Below are positions 17,391 through 26,426 of a stretch of 64,000 bases of DNA, one piece after another. Under the pieces are notes generated by a model. It was not told where the DNA came from, made no database searches, and saw nothing but the letters and a program-made list of their open reading frames with translations. A program made the translations under genes and the position numbers. This DNA comes from Acidobacteriota bacterium (GTDB lineage: Bacteria > Acidobacteriota > Thermoanaerobaculia > Gp7-AA8): contig QHVT01000015.1 of the NCBI GenBank assembly GCA_003223645.1, positions 1 to 64,000 of the forward strand, written 5' to 3'. Position 1 is the stretch's first letter, and each line of letters starts with the position of its first letter.

Positions 17391-18589
17391 AGAGGGTTTT
17401 GGTGATCACGTCACGATTTCCCTGGCCGCCGTTCAGCGGCGATCGTCTGCGCGGCGCGATCTGGCTCGATGCGCTCGCCGGCCGCGCGGAAGTCGCTCTG
17501 GTGTCGCCTCACGGCTCGGTGCCCTCGTCTGCGCCGCCATTTCGTTTTTTTCCAGCGAAGCGATCCATCGCACGCGGTGTCAGCGCAGCGCTGCGCGTCA
17601 TGCGCGAGTCGCTGCCACTGCAAAGCCTGCTCGCCGCGCCGTTTGAATGGAGCGAAGCGATCGAGCGTGCGAAGAGCGAGGCAGGACCGTTCGACGCGAC
17701 GATCGTGTTGTTGTCGCGATTGCATCCGTGGATCAGCGTCGGTGGTGCTGGAGTGGTGCGCGCCTCCGGCGCGCCTCCCGCCCAAAGGCGCGCCGGAGGC
17801 GCGCACCACTCCACCACCATCCTCGATGCCATTGATTCCTTGACACGCAACGCGAGCGAGCGCGCGTCGCAGGCGTCGCCGCTCGCGCGCTGGTTCTGGC
17901 GCATCGAAGAGCGTCGCGTCGCGCGCGCGGAAGCGGACGCGGCGAAGCATTACGAGCGCGTCCTTTTCGTCAGCGACGAAGACGGCTTTGACCGTGAACA
18001 AGACGGCTTTGCCGTCGTCTCGAACGGCGTCGCGATTCATCCGCTCGAAGAGAAGCCGCGCCGCTACGACTTCGGGTTCTGGGGACGGCTCGCCTATTTC
18101 GCCAACTCCGACGCCGCCGAATATCTCCTCGACGAGATCTGGCCGCGCATCCGCGAGCGGCGCGCCAGCGCTACACTCGCGATCGGCGGCGCGCACGCAA
18201 CGAAATCGATCCGGCGGAAAGCAAATCAGGCAGGAGTGACGTTAACGTCCCCGGTCGACCACATGCCGTCATTTTCGAGAGAGATCCGCGTGGCGCTTCT
18301 GCCGCTGCGATATGGCAGCGGCGAGTCGACGAAGACGATGGAAGCCGCAGAGTCAGGTTGTGCGATCGTCGGGACGCCGAAGGCGTTCCGCGGCGTGAGC
18401 GCGCTCGCCGCGCATGCGCGCATTTTGTCGGCGCCGGCCGCGTTCGCCGACGCCGCGGTCGCATTGCTCGACGCTCACGACGAGCGCGCGCGCATGGCGT
18501 CCGCGCTGCGCGCGGCCGTCATCGAACATCACGCGCGGCAGACGACGCTCGATCGCCTCGCGCAGATCGCGCTCGGAGACGCCGCATGA
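17387..18589 (+). CDS. Family 4-type glycosyltransferase with in-frame palindrome
   Basis: A GT-B fold enzyme of about 400 residues. The N-terminal half opens MKRVLVITSRFPWPPFSGDR, a typical start for GT4 enzymes. The C-terminal half has VVSNGVAIHP, FGFWGRLAYFAN, LLPLRYGSGESTKTMEA and an SGCAIVGTP segment, matching the donor-binding face. Residues 122-142 come from palindrome family A and separate LHPWISVGGA from TTILDAIDSLTR. ATG 17387 overlaps the stop of the upstream gene, and the end overlaps the next start, so the genes are tightly coupled. Donor and acceptor are unknown. Confidence 0.82.
   Translation: MKRVLVITSRFPWPPFSGDRLRGAIWLDALAGRAEVALVSPHGSVPSSAPPFRFFPAKRSIARGVSAALRVMRESLPLQSLLAAPFEWSEAIERAKSEAGPFDATIVLLSRLHPWISVGGAGVVRASGAPPAQRRAGGAHHSTTILDAIDSLTRNASERASQASPLARWFWRIEERRVARAEADAAKHYERVLFVSDEDGFDREQDGFAVVSNGVAIHPLEEKPRRYDFGFWGRLAYFANSDAAEYLLDEIWPRIRERRASATLAIGGAHATKSIRRKANQAGVTLTSPVDHMPSFSREIRVALLPLRYGSGESTKTMEAAESGCAIVGTPKAFRGVSALAAHARILSAPAAFADAAVALLDAHDERARMASALRAAVIEHHARQTTLDRLAQIALGDAA
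17750..17812. repeat. Palindrome family A, copy 1, in frame
   Basis: Perfect 26-base arms (17750-17775 and 17787-17812) enclose an 11-base loop. The left arm starts GGAGTGGTGCGCGCCTCCGG. The element is 63 bases, exactly 21 codons, starts on a codon boundary, and reads GVVRASGAPPAQRRAGG. Other copies lie at 49098-49168 and 58331-58392. Confidence 0.95.
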
Positions 18590-19893
18590 TCCGGCCGCGC
18601 TCGAAAGAAGCGGTGTTCCGCATCGGGCTCGCCGTCTTCGGCGACGTCGCGATCTCCTGCATCGCGCTCACCGCCGCGGTCGCAGTACGGCGCAACGTGC
18701 CGCTGCAGTTCACGAAGTCACTGCTCCCGTCGATCAACTTTCCGCTCGACATCCTCGGCTTCGTTCTCGTCACGGCGACGCTCATCGCCGCGCTGAGCCT
18801 CAGCGGTTTCTATCGCCAGCGCCTCACGCCGCGCGGCCGCCCGCGCCTCGCCGTCGCGATGGTCATGCGCGTCGTGCTCCTCACCACCGCCGCGACGTTC
18901 GTCGCGCGCCCGGTGCCGCGCACGATTCTCATCGCCATCGCGATCGTCGAGGCGATGCTCATCCCGCTGTGGCGCTGGCTGCCGCAGGCAACGATGCGCA
19001 TCCGCCCGCGACAGGCGATTCTCTTCGGCAGTCCCGCCGAAGTATCGAGCGCTCTCAGCGCACTCGATCTCACCGCCGATCCGCGGCTGCGCGTGATCGG
19101 ATGGGCGGGCGACGCGTCCGCCGAGCTTCCTGTCCCCTATCTCGGTCCGATCACGAATCTCGAAACGCGCGCGCGGTTGCGCGAAGTGGAAGAAGTGATC
19201 TGCTCCGGCTCCACGCGCGAGCGGCTCGATCTCCTTCGCGTGCGCGGTCCGCGCGGATTCCTCCTGCTCGCCTCGCACGCCGACGCCCTCCTCGCCTCCT
19301 CCACCCTCGGCTGGATCGGCGATCAGCCGCTCGTGCAGGTCGCCGTCGGCTGCGCGATCGGCTTCCAGGCCGGCATGAAGCGCACGCTCGATCTCGTCAT
19401 CGGCAGCGCGCTCGTGATCCTCACGCTGCCGCTCTGGCTCATCGCCGTGCTGGCGATCTGGATCGAAGACCGCGGACCGGTCTTCATCCGCCAGTTGCGC
19501 GTCGGACAGGGCGGCATTCCGTTCCCGATGTGGAAGCTCCGCTCGATGCGCGACGGCCGCGTGACGCGCGTCGGCTCGCTGCTGCGCAGCTATCACATCG
19601 ACGAGCTCGCGCAGCTGCTCAACGTCATCACCGGCGACATGAGCCTCGTCGGCCCGCGCCCCGAGCGCCCCGACATCGCCGACGACATTCAACGCGAGCT
19701 TCCCGACTTCGACCTCCGCTGCCTCGTGCGCCCCGGCATCGCCGGCCTGGCGCAGGTCTCGGCCGAATACGACTCCGATCCTGAAGTGAAGCTCCGCTAC
19801 GATCTGATGTACATGTGCGACTGGTCGCTGATGCTCGACGTGCGTTTGCTGCTGCACAGCGTGTCGACGTCGCTGTCGGGGAGCGGCGTATGA
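18586..19893 (+). CDS. Undecaprenyl-phosphate sugar-phosphate transferase (priming enzyme)
   Basis: Starts glycan synthesis by moving a sugar phosphate onto the lipid carrier at the inner membrane. The N-terminal half holds several membrane segments and a degenerate nucleotide-binding region (QAILFGSPAEVSSAL). The C-terminal catalytic part shows the family pattern: KRTLDLVIGSALVILTLPLW, FIRQLRVGQGGIPFPMWKLR, SLLRSYHIDELAQLLNVITG, DMSLVGPRPERP and RPGIAGLAQVS. Length (435 residues) fits WbaP-like enzymes. ATG 18586 overlaps the previous stop. This gene marks the locus as lipid-linked glycan synthesis. Confidence 0.93.
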   Translation: MIRPRSKEAVFRIGLAVFGDVAISCIALTAAVAVRRNVPLQFTKSLLPSINFPLDILGFVLVTATLIAALSLSGFYRQRLTPRGRPRLAVAMVMRVVLLTTAATFVARPVPRTILIAIAIVEAMLIPLWRWLPQATMRIRPRQAILFGSPAEVSSALSALDLTADPRLRVIGWAGDASAELPVPYLGPITNLETRARLREVEEVICSGSTRERLDLLRVRGPRGFLLLASHADALLASSTLGWIGDQPLVQVAVGCAIGFQAGMKRTLDLVIGSALVILTLPLWLIAVLAIWIEDRGPVFIRQLRVGQGGIPFPMWKLRSMRDGRVTRVGSLLRSYHIDELAQLLNVITGDMSLVGPRPERPDIADDIQRELPDFDLRCLVRPGIAGLAQVSAEYDSDPEVKLRYDLMYMCDWSLMLDVRLLLHSVSTSLSGSGV

Positions 19894-19907
19894 GGGCGAA
19901 GCCCTTC

Positions 19908-20014
19908 GGGTGTAGCGCAGACTTTCCAGCGTGTATGAGGATGAAGCCCTCCGGGTGTGGCACAGGCTTTCCAGCCTGTGCCCCGGGGGCAGGCTGGAAA
20001 GCCTGCCCTACACC
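19908..20014. repeat. Palindrome family C, one full and one partial copy
   Basis: The full copy at 19954-20014 pairs GGTGTGGCACAGGCTTTCCA with TGGAAAGCCTGCCCTACACC around CCCCGGGG. A decayed half copy (GTGTAGCGCAGACTTTCCAG) starts at 19911. A second full copy lies at 60288-60352. This fills the gap between the priming enzyme and the ABC permease. Confidence 0.9.
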
Positions 20015-20029
20015 AGATAGGAGCCACGC

Positions 20030-20872
20030 ATGAGCATCGCCCTCGAACGCGACGAGCGCGTGGTCCATCGCTACTTCGCGGGACAGAAAACGCGCTTCCT
20101 CCAGGAGTGGCGCGAGATCCTGCAGAGCGGTCATCTGCTCTACAACCTCGTGCATCGCGATCTCACCGTGCGCTACAAGCGCTCGATCCTCGGCGCGCTC
20201 TGGACGCTGCTGCATCCGCTGCTGCTCACCGGAATCCTGGTGATCGTCTTCTCGCACATCTTCCGCTTCGACATCGAGCACTACGAGATCTACCTGCTCA
20301 GCGGTCTCCTGCCATGGACGTTCTTCGCGCAGACGACGGTGTCGTCAATGGCGGCGACGGCGTGGAACGGGCCGCTCATGAAACGCGTGCGGGTGCCGAA
20401 GTCGATCTTCACGCTCTCGACCACCATCTCGGGACTGATCAATCTCGCGATCTCGTATCTGCCGCTGGTCGGGATCATGGTCATCAACGGGATCAAGTTC
20501 AAACCGGCGATGCTCTTCCTGCCGGTGTCGGTCGCGATCCTGGCGGTATTCACGTTCGGCCTCTCGTTGATGCTGTCGACGATCTCGATCTACTTCGTCG
20601 ACGTGCGCGAGATGTTCGCGGTCGCGCTGACGGCGCTGATGTATCTCACGCCGATCATCTGGCCGCTGAAGATCGTCCCGCCGAGGTTTCAGCAGATCAT
20701 CCAGGCCAACCCGCTGTACTACTTCGTCGAGATGGTGCGCATCCCGCTGCACGCAGGCATCATTCCGTCGGCGAAGCTGCTGACCGTCGCCATCGTCATG
20801 GCGCTCGCATCGTTCCTGTTCGGCTGGCTGACGTTCCGCCGAATGTCCCGCGGTTTTTATCCGCACCTGTAA
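20030..20872 (+). CDS. wzm: ABC-2 type polysaccharide export permease
   Basis: A 280-residue inner-membrane permease of the ABC-2 family. The amphipathic N-terminus runs into HRDLTVRYKRSILGALWTLL, a hallmark of Wzm/TagG proteins. About six membrane segments follow, with LLPWTFFAQTTVSSMAA and a C-terminal IIQANPLYYFVEMVRIPLH segment. It pairs with the ATPase that begins four bases after its end. It would export the lipid-linked polysaccharide across the inner membrane. The export route therefore looks ABC-dependent, not Wzx/Wzy, and no Wzx-type flippase is visible here. Confidence 0.93.
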   Translation: MSIALERDERVVHRYFAGQKTRFLQEWREILQSGHLLYNLVHRDLTVRYKRSILGALWTLLHPLLLTGILVIVFSHIFRFDIEHYEIYLLSGLLPWTFFAQTTVSSMAATAWNGPLMKRVRVPKSIFTLSTTISGLINLAISYLPLVGIMVINGIKFKPAMLFLPVSVAILAVFTFGLSLMLSTISIYFVDVREMFAVALTALMYLTPIIWPLKIVPPRFQQIIQANPLYYFVEMVRIPLHAGIIPSAKLLTVAIVMALASFLFGWLTFRRMSRGFYPHL

Positions 20873-20876
20873 AGTC

Positions 20877-21623
20877 ATGAGCTCGATCGTCTGTCGCGAC
20901 ATCAGCGTTACCTACCCTCCGCAGAAGGCGCCCAGCCTGAAGGAGTGGGCGCTGCGCCGCGGCAACAGGGCCAAGCCGTTTCAGGCGCTGACCGACGTGA
21001 ACCTCACGATCGAGCCGGGTGAAGCGTTCGGCATCGTCGGCGGCAACGGCGCGGGAAAATCGACGCTGCTGCGCGTCATCGCCGGCATCATTCCGCCGAC
21101 GCGCGGCGAGGTGATCACGCGGGGCGTGCTTGCGCCGATCATCGAGCTCGGCACCGGCTTCGACGGCGAACTCTCCGGCCGCGAGAACATTTTCTTCAAC
21201 GGCTCGCTCCTCGGCCGCTCGCGCGCGTTCATGCGCCGCTGCGTCGAAGAGATCATCGATTTCTCCGGCCTCACCGAGTTCATCGACGCGCCGCTGCGCA
21301 CGTACTCGACCGGCATGGTCGCGCGGCTCGCGTTCGCGGTCGCGACGACCATCGACGCGGAGATCGTGCTGCTCGACGAAGTGCTGGCCGTCGGCGACGC
21401 GTCGTTTTACGACCGCTGCGAAGAGCGCATCCGCCGCTTCCATCAGACCGGCGCCACGATCGTCTTCGTCTCGCACGATCTCGTCAGCGTGCGCGAGCTC
21501 TGCACGCGCGCGGTCTGGATCGATCACGGGCGCGTCGTCACGATCGGCGACGCCAACGAAGTGGCCGACGCGTACGAAAAGCGGATGCACGCGCTGCCGG
21601 CGCCGGCCGTCGCGACTGTCTGA
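20877..21623 (+). CDS. wzt: ABC transporter ATPase for polysaccharide export
   Basis: A 248-residue ATPase. Walker A is GGNGAGKST, the Walker B region is EIVLLDEVLAVGD, and the switch His lies in FVSHDLVSV. The signature loop reads YSTGM, a known variant in Wzt/TagH proteins. It ends shortly after the core domain, so it lacks the C-terminal O-antigen binding domain of some Wzt proteins. Two small coiled-coil genes follow at once, which may supply a missing partner function. Confidence 0.94.
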   Translation: MSSIVCRDISVTYPPQKAPSLKEWALRRGNRAKPFQALTDVNLTIEPGEAFGIVGGNGAGKSTLLRVIAGIIPPTRGEVITRGVLAPIIELGTGFDGELSGRENIFFNGSLLGRSRAFMRRCVEEIIDFSGLTEFIDAPLRTYSTGMVARLAFAVATTIDAEIVLLDEVLAVGDASFYDRCEERIRRFHQTGATIVFVSHDLVSVRELCTRAVWIDHGRVVTIGDANEVADAYEKRMHALPAPAVATV

Positions 21624-21624
21624 C

Positions 21625-21843
21625 ATGCGCGACCCGAAAGAATCGGCACGCCTCACCGCGGAGAACGAAACGCTGGCGTTCGAATGTCAGGTTCTTACGT
21701 CGACGAATCGCGCGCTCACCGCGAAGCTCGCAATCGTGACCGCGGAGCGCGATCGACTGAAACAGTCGCTCGCCGCAATCGAAGGCTCGCGTGCATGGCG
21801 CATCGTGCAGAAGCTGCGCGGACTCGTGGGACGGCGCTGGTGA
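21625..21843 (+). CDS. Small coiled-coil protein
   Basis: A 72-residue protein with a long predicted coiled coil (RLTAENETLAFECQVLTST, then KLAIVTAERDRLKQSLAAIE) ending in SRAWRIVQKLRGLVGRRW. That basic tail resembles the linker found at the ends of many glycosyltransferases and methyltransferases in such loci. It begins one base after the ATPase stop. It may be a membrane-tethering or length-control helper, but this is inference. Its stop codon overlaps the GTG start of the next gene. Confidence 0.6.
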   Translation: MRDPKESARLTAENETLAFECQVLTSTNRALTAKLAIVTAERDRLKQSLAAIEGSRAWRIVQKLRGLVGRRW

Positions 21844-22088
21844 GCGACGACCTCGAATACTGGCGCGAGCTCGCGGCGCAATATCAGCGCGAGCTGGAAG
21901 CGCTGCGCGCGCGCGTGCTGCGCTATCTCGAATCGCCCGAAGTCGAAAACGCCGCGGCGCTGCTGTGCGCCACGCAGGCGCGGCCGGGATGGATGCAGGA
22001 GATCGATCGCATCGACGTCGAGATCAAACAAACCGATGCGAAGAGCGCGCTCGACAGCCTCTGGAGCCGCGTCGCGACCGACGAATGA
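21840..22088 (+). CDS. Small helical protein in export operon
   Basis: An 82-residue protein starting at GTG 21840, overlapping the previous stop (GTGA). It is mostly helical, with LEYWRELAAQYQRELEALRARVLRYLE followed by an acidic and polar tail. No family is recognised. It sits between the ABC exporter pair and a glycosyltransferase, with overlapping starts on both sides, so it is probably co-translated. The reading frame is well used and lacks in-frame repeats. Confidence 0.55.
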   Translation: MSDDLEYWRELAAQYQRELEALRARVLRYLESPEVENAAALLCATQARPGWMQEIDRIDVEIKQTDAKSALDSLWSRVATDE

Positions 22089-23179
22089 AATCGCTGGCGT
22101 GGCAGACGCTGATGAATCTGCCGATCGGCTACGCGACCAGCGCGCGCGACATCCTCCGCGCCCTCGACGCGCGCGGCATGCACGTCACCTACAGCTACGC
22201 CTACGGACCCGGCACGCCGTGGCCGTTCACCGAGCCCGAGGAATCGGGCGATGCGCGGCTCGACGCGATTCGCGCGCGGCGTGAGGAAACACATCCGCCG
22301 ATCGTCGTCACGTACGCGGCGGGCAACGTGTTCTACCGCAATCACGGCAAATACAAGATCGGCTTCACGATGCTCGAGGTGAACGGCTTTCCTCCCGACT
22401 GGGTTCGCCAGGCAGACGCGATGGATGAGATCTGGACTCCGACGGAGTTCAATCGCCGCGGTCTCCTCGACAGCGGCGTGACCAAGCCCGTCCACGTCAT
22501 CCCCCTCGGCATCGATCCCGATCGCTTCCATCCCAATGCGCCGCGCATCCCGAATCGCAACGGCGACTTCGTCTTCCTCGCCAATTTCGAATGGGGCGCG
22601 CGCAAGGCGCCGGAGATTCTGCTGCGCGCATTCAACGCGACCTTCCGCGCCGGCGAGCGCGTGATCCTCGTCTGCAAGACCATGAATCGCGACCCCAACC
22701 TCGACGTCCCCAACGAAATCCGCGCGCTGGCGCTCCATCCCCGCGGCGGCCGCATCTACTTCCTCCACAACCACGACATCCCGCACGCGGAGCTCGCCAC
22801 GCTCTATCGCTCCGCCGACTGCTTCGTCTCCCCCTCGCGCGGCGAAGGGTGGGGCCTGCCCGTGCTCGAAGCAATGGCCTGCGCCCTCCCCGTCATCGCC
22901 ACCGACTGGGGCGGCCACACCGCATTTCTCGATCCCAACGACACCTACCCGCTCCGCATCCACGGCCTAACATCCGCAGAACCCAGCGGAGCCGTTTACT
23001 ATCGCGGCCTCTCGTGGGCGGAGCCGGATGAACAGCATCTAGGCGAGTTGATGCGGTACGTGTACGAACATCAGGACGAAGCGCGCGCCAAGGGACAACG
23101 GGCGGCGGAGCGCGTACGCGCGAAATTCACGTGGGAAGAAACGGCAAAGCTCATCGTAGCAAGGATCGCAGCAATCTAA
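22085..23179 (+). CDS. Glycosyltransferase (GT-B fold, group 1)
   Basis: A 364-residue cytosolic enzyme. The C-terminal GT-B half shows [35 protein letters not shown], and [20 protein letters not shown] with the EX7E-like glutamates. The N-terminal half opens [20 protein letters not shown]. Its ATG overlaps the stop of the small helical gene. A GC palindrome follows its end at once. Donor and acceptor are unknown, but the placement after the exporter and the priming enzyme fits chain assembly. Confidence 0.88.
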   Translation: MKSLAWQTLMNLPIGYATSARDILRALDARGMHVTYSYAYGPGTPWPFTEPEESGDARLDAIRARREETHPPIVVTYAAGNVFYRNHGKYKIGFTMLEVNGFPPDWVRQADAMDEIWTPTEFNRRGLLDSGVTKPVHVIPLGIDPDRFHPNAPRIPNRNGDFVFLANFEWGARKAPEILLRAFNATFRAGERVILVCKTMNRDPNLDVPNEIRALALHPRGGRIYFLHNHDIPHAELATLYRSADCFVSPSRGEGWGLPVLEAMACALPVIATDWGGHTAFLDPNDTYPLRIHGLTSAEPSGAVYYRGLSWAEPDEQHLGELMRYVYEHQDEARAKGQRAAERVRAKFTWEETAKLIVARIAAI

Positions 23180-23190
23180 GACGCCTTTCC

Positions 23191-23330
23191 CGTGCCCGCG
23201 CCCGCGCCCGCTTCCGCGCCCGGGGCGGGCGGCCGAGCGAAGCATACATTCCCCCGCCCCGGGCTCGGAAGCGGGCGCGGGCTCGGGCGGGCACGGGCTC
23301 GGGCGCGGCTCGGGCGCGGCGCGGGCGCGG
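23191..23330. repeat. GC palindrome family D, copy 2, extended
   Basis: The core CCCGCTTCCGCGCCCGGGGC pairs with GCCCCGGGCTCGGAAGCGGG. Both flanks carry runs of CCGCGC or GGCGCGGGCTCGGG. It fills the gap between two glycosyltransferase genes. Compare 6806-6892 and 60180-60270. Confidence 0.88.
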
Positions 23331-23339
23331 GAAGATAGA

Positions 23340-24782
23340 ATGTCCCTAATGCCCCCTGTCCTCTCCGTCATCGTCCCCTGCCATAACGAGCGCTCGACCG
23401 TCGCCGAGCTGCTCAAGCGCGTCCTCGCCGTCCCCGTCTCCAAAGAAATCATCGTCGTCGACGACGCCTCCACCGACGGCTCTCCGGACATCGTCGAAGA
23501 GATCGCGCGCCGCGAGCCCGTCATTCGACTGCTGCGGCAGGAGAAAAATCAGGGCAAAGGCGCGGCATTACGCCGCGGATTCGAAGAGGCGCACGGCGAG
23601 ATCGTGATCGTGCAGGACGCCGATCTCGAATACGAGCCGCGCGAATATCCGCGTCTCCTCCAGCCGATCCTCGACGGCGATGCCGACGTCGTTTACGGCT
23701 CGCGCTTCGCCGGACACCCGCGCCGCGTGATGCTCTACTGGCACACCGTCGGAAACGCGTTCCTCACCTGGCTCTCCAACATCACCACGAACCTCAACCT
23801 CACCGACATGGAGACCTGCTACAAGGCCTTCCGCCGCGAGGTCATCACATCCATTCCGATCGAGTCGAACCGTTTCGGCTTCGAGCCGGAGATCACCGCG
23901 AAAATTGCGCGCCGCGGCTATCGCATCTACGAAGTCCCGATCTCGTACCACGGCCGCGAATATTGGGAAGGAAAGAAAATCGGCTGGAGAGACGGCGTCA
24001 GCGCGATCTGGACGATTTTCAAGTACGGCATCTTCTACCGCGGCGACAGCGAAGCCGAAGGGTATGTGACGCTGGAGCGCATGGGACGCCTGTCGCGCTA
24101 CAACAAATGGATCTGGCAGAGCATCGCCCGCCACGTCGGAAACCGCGTCCTCGAAGTCGGCGCCGGGATCGGCAACATGACCCGCGTGATGTACGGCCGC
24201 GAGCTGATCGTCGCCACCGACGTCGAGCTGCCCTACCTGCACATCCTTCGCAACCGCTTCTCGCGCAATCCGACCATCACCGTCGCGAAGCTCGACCTCA
24301 ATTCCGACGACGACTGCGCGGCGTTGAAGCAATACGGCTTCGACACCATCGTCTGCCTCAACGTCCTCGAGCACATCGAAAACGACCGCGGGGCATTGCG
24401 CCGCCTCCATCAGCTCCTCAATCCCGGCGGCAACCTGCTCCTCTTCGTCCCCGCCGATCCGGCGCTTTACGGAACGATGGACAAACAGGTCGGCCACTTC
24501 CGCCGCTACGCGTCCAACGAGCTCCGGGCGTTGATCGAGTCCGAAGGATTCTCGGTGCCGGAGATCTTCCACCAGAACTACTTCGGCCGCTTCGGCTGGT
24601 GGCTCAACGGTCGCCTCCTGCGCCGCGCGCACGTGCCGGCCGGACAGTCCCGAATTTTCGATTTATTCGTGCCGCTGCTGCGCCGCATCGAAGGCAAAAA
24701 TCCGACGAAGGGATTGAGCATCGTCGCGATTGCCACGAAGCCGTTGTCGCAGGCGCAAGCCGCGCAACACGACGTGGCCTAG
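23340..24782 (+). CDS. Glycosyltransferase family 2 fused to SAM methyltransferase
   Basis: A 480-residue fusion. Residues 5-235 resemble dolichol-phosphate-mannose synthase type GT2: [40 protein letters not shown] and [11 protein letters not shown]. Residues 250-460 are a class I methyltransferase with [16 protein letters not shown] and [20 protein letters not shown]. Such fusions occur where a sugar is added and then methylated, or the methyltransferase may act on another substrate. ATG 23340 or 23349 could be used. The gene follows a long GC palindrome and ends at a family B repeat. Confidence 0.9.
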   Translation: MSLMPPVLSVIVPCHNERSTVAELLKRVLAVPVSKEIIVVDDASTDGSPDIVEEIARREPVIRLLRQEKNQGKGAALRRGFEEAHGEIVIVQDADLEYEPREYPRLLQPILDGDADVVYGSRFAGHPRRVMLYWHTVGNAFLTWLSNITTNLNLTDMETCYKAFRREVITSIPIESNRFGFEPEITAKIARRGYRIYEVPISYHGREYWEGKKIGWRDGVSAIWTIFKYGIFYRGDSEAEGYVTLERMGRLSRYNKWIWQSIARHVGNRVLEVGAGIGNMTRVMYGRELIVATDVELPYLHILRNRFSRNPTITVAKLDLNSDDDCAALKQYGFDTIVCLNVLEHIENDRGALRRLHQLLNPGGNLLLFVPADPALYGTMDKQVGHFRRYASNELRALIESEGFSVPEIFHQNYFGRFGWWLNGRLLRRAHVPAGQSRIFDLFVPLLRRIEGKNPTKGLSIVAIATKPLSQAQAAQHDVA

Positions 24783-24795
24783 GAGACTCTGCACA

Positions 24796-24899
24796 GTGTC
24801 ATCCTGAGCCGCGAAGACGGCGAAGGATCTCCCGCCGACGGAGCGCTGGTCGTGCTTCGGCGGGGGATTCCTCGCCATCTTCGCGGCTCGGAATGACAC
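24796..24899. repeat. Palindrome family B, copy 1
   Basis: GTGTCATCCTGAGCCGCGAA at the left pairs with TTCGCGGCTCGGAATGACAC at the right, with GACGGCGAAGGATCTC inward. It lies between convergent genes. The remainder of the gap up to 25042 holds a short hairpin (AGCCGGC/GCCGGCT, 25028-25044) and nothing else I recognise. Confidence 0.92.
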
Positions 24900-25042
24900 G
24901 AGACGATTGTGCCGAGCTTCCCTAGGAGCTTGCGCGGCAGGAACGACGATCTCAGGCGCGTTGCGCCGCTCGAAGCCGCAGGTCGTGACGTGGCGACAAG
25001 CATGCCGCGAGGCGGAGCAATCCACGCAGCCGGCCGTGCCGG

Positions 25043-26362
25043 CTAGATGTTCCACGGCGTAGACCACGTTCCGAGCCGGAGCCACGCCCGGAAATCCTGC
25101 CCCAGCTCGAAGTCGCGCCAGCTGTAGATCGACGCGATCGGCTCGCGGCCGAGCATCCGCCCGTTCCATCGGGAAGCGGGATAGCAAAACGCGCCGTTGA
25201 ATTGCACGAAAATCGACCAGACCAGGAGGACGACCGCGGCGCGGTGCGTCCATTGTGGCAAACGGTTCCAGACGTCGGCCGCCGCCAGCGCGAGAATCGG
25301 GAGAATGTCGACCAGATATCGCGGACCGAAGGACCACCCTCCCCACCAGTTTTCAAACGCGCCCGAGATCAGAAGGTGAATCAGTGCGGCGATGCCGAAC
25401 GACAGCAGGACCGCACTGCGTGCCTTGCGACTGAAGAGCTGCAATCCCAGGCCGAGAATGCCGAAGATCGCAATCGGCGTGAAGATCAACAGGCCGCGAT
25501 TCGGACTCACGAGCAGACCGAGCGTGCCCGTAACTCCCCATTTCGTGAAAACCGCCCGCAGCGTGGACCCGAGGAACACACCGTAAAAGCCGCTCACGTT
25601 TCCCCAATAACGCCAATTGACGAACAAGGTAAATGCCACAAGCGGAATTGCGGCGATCCCAAACACCAGCGCGTATTGAAACCATGCCCGCCGCCCCATG
25701 ACGATCGTGGCCGCAAAACCGGCGAGAAGAAACAGGCCTGCGGTCGGCCGCGCAGCGACCGCCATGGAAAGCGTGATGCCCGCGCCGGCGGCGGCCCACC
25801 GCGGAAAATCAGGCCAGGTCAGAAACCATAATGCGGCCGTAACCGACGCGGCGACCACGGTCTGTTGCCACAACATCTGGCTGGCTGTAGCCCACATCGA
25901 CGTGCCGATGCCGAACGCAATCGCCATCCAGAATGCCGGGCGCGCGGACAAGGTACGGCGCACTGTCAGCCAGAAGATCAACACTGCAAATGCAGTGATC
26001 GTCGCCGACGCGTATTTCTCCACAAACTCGCTCATGACGAACAGGACATGCGCCGACGGTTTGCCGCCGACGGACAGAAATGTGTACACCGGCATGTAGA
26101 CCGGCAGCGCGGCCAATGACGTGCCGACCGGATACATCGAGATCAGCGAGCCGTTGCGCTCGTGAATGGAGAAGACGCGCGCCGGCTTATCGATGTCGTC
26201 GCGGAACATATCCAGCCGCGGCGTCCGGCCGCGGAGGATGGAAAACGGGATGAGTCGATTGGGAATCGTGTCGCCGCCGCTCACGTAAGGCAGCGTGCGA
26301 CAGTTCCCCAAATAGACCGCCCAGCAAAGCACGAACAGAAGAAGGCCCTGCCGCCGGTTCAC
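25043..26362 (-). CDS. Polytopic membrane protein, GT-C like, paralogue 1
   Basis: About 439 residues with ten or so membrane segments. The first long loop carries NCRTLPYVSGGDTIPNRLIP and later SLISMYPVGTSLAALPVY. The paralogue at 36088-37404 is similar along its full length, including FGPRYLVDILPILALAAAD and GAFCYPASRWN. Both start at GTG with the shared minus-strand bases CGCTCGTGAA, so GTG 26362 is preferred over ATG 26383. The topology and loop aspartates suggest a GT-C enzyme using lipid-linked sugars, but this is inference. Confidence 0.7.
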   Translation of the reverse strand: MNRRQGLLLFVLCWAVYLGNCRTLPYVSGGDTIPNRLIPFSILRGRTPRLDMFRDDIDKPARVFSIHERNGSLISMYPVGTSLAALPVYMPVYTFLSVGGKPSAHVLFVMSEFVEKYASATITAFAVLIFWLTVRRTLSARPAFWMAIAFGIGTSMWATASQMLWQQTVVAASVTAALWFLTWPDFPRWAAAGAGITLSMAVAARPTAGLFLLAGFAATIVMGRRAWFQYALVFGIAAIPLVAFTLFVNWRYWGNVSGFYGVFLGSTLRAVFTKWGVTGTLGLLVSPNRGLLIFTPIAIFGILGLGLQLFSRKARSAVLLSFGIAALIHLLISGAFENWWGGWSFGPRYLVDILPILALAAADVWNRLPQWTHRAAVVLLVWSIFVQFNGAFCYPASRWNGRMLGREPIASIYSWRDFELGQDFRAWLRLGTWSTPWNI

Positions 26363-26426
26363 GAGCGCGATTGTAGTCCTCATCACTGCGGCGCCGCCGG
26401 AAACTACGCTACACTTCGCCGTCTCC

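Noticed and set aside
18358-18585. Extension of the priming enzyme upstream of 18586
   Set aside because: The extra residues are arginine-rich shadow of the previous gene. The ATG at 18586 overlaps the previous stop, as elsewhere in the operon.
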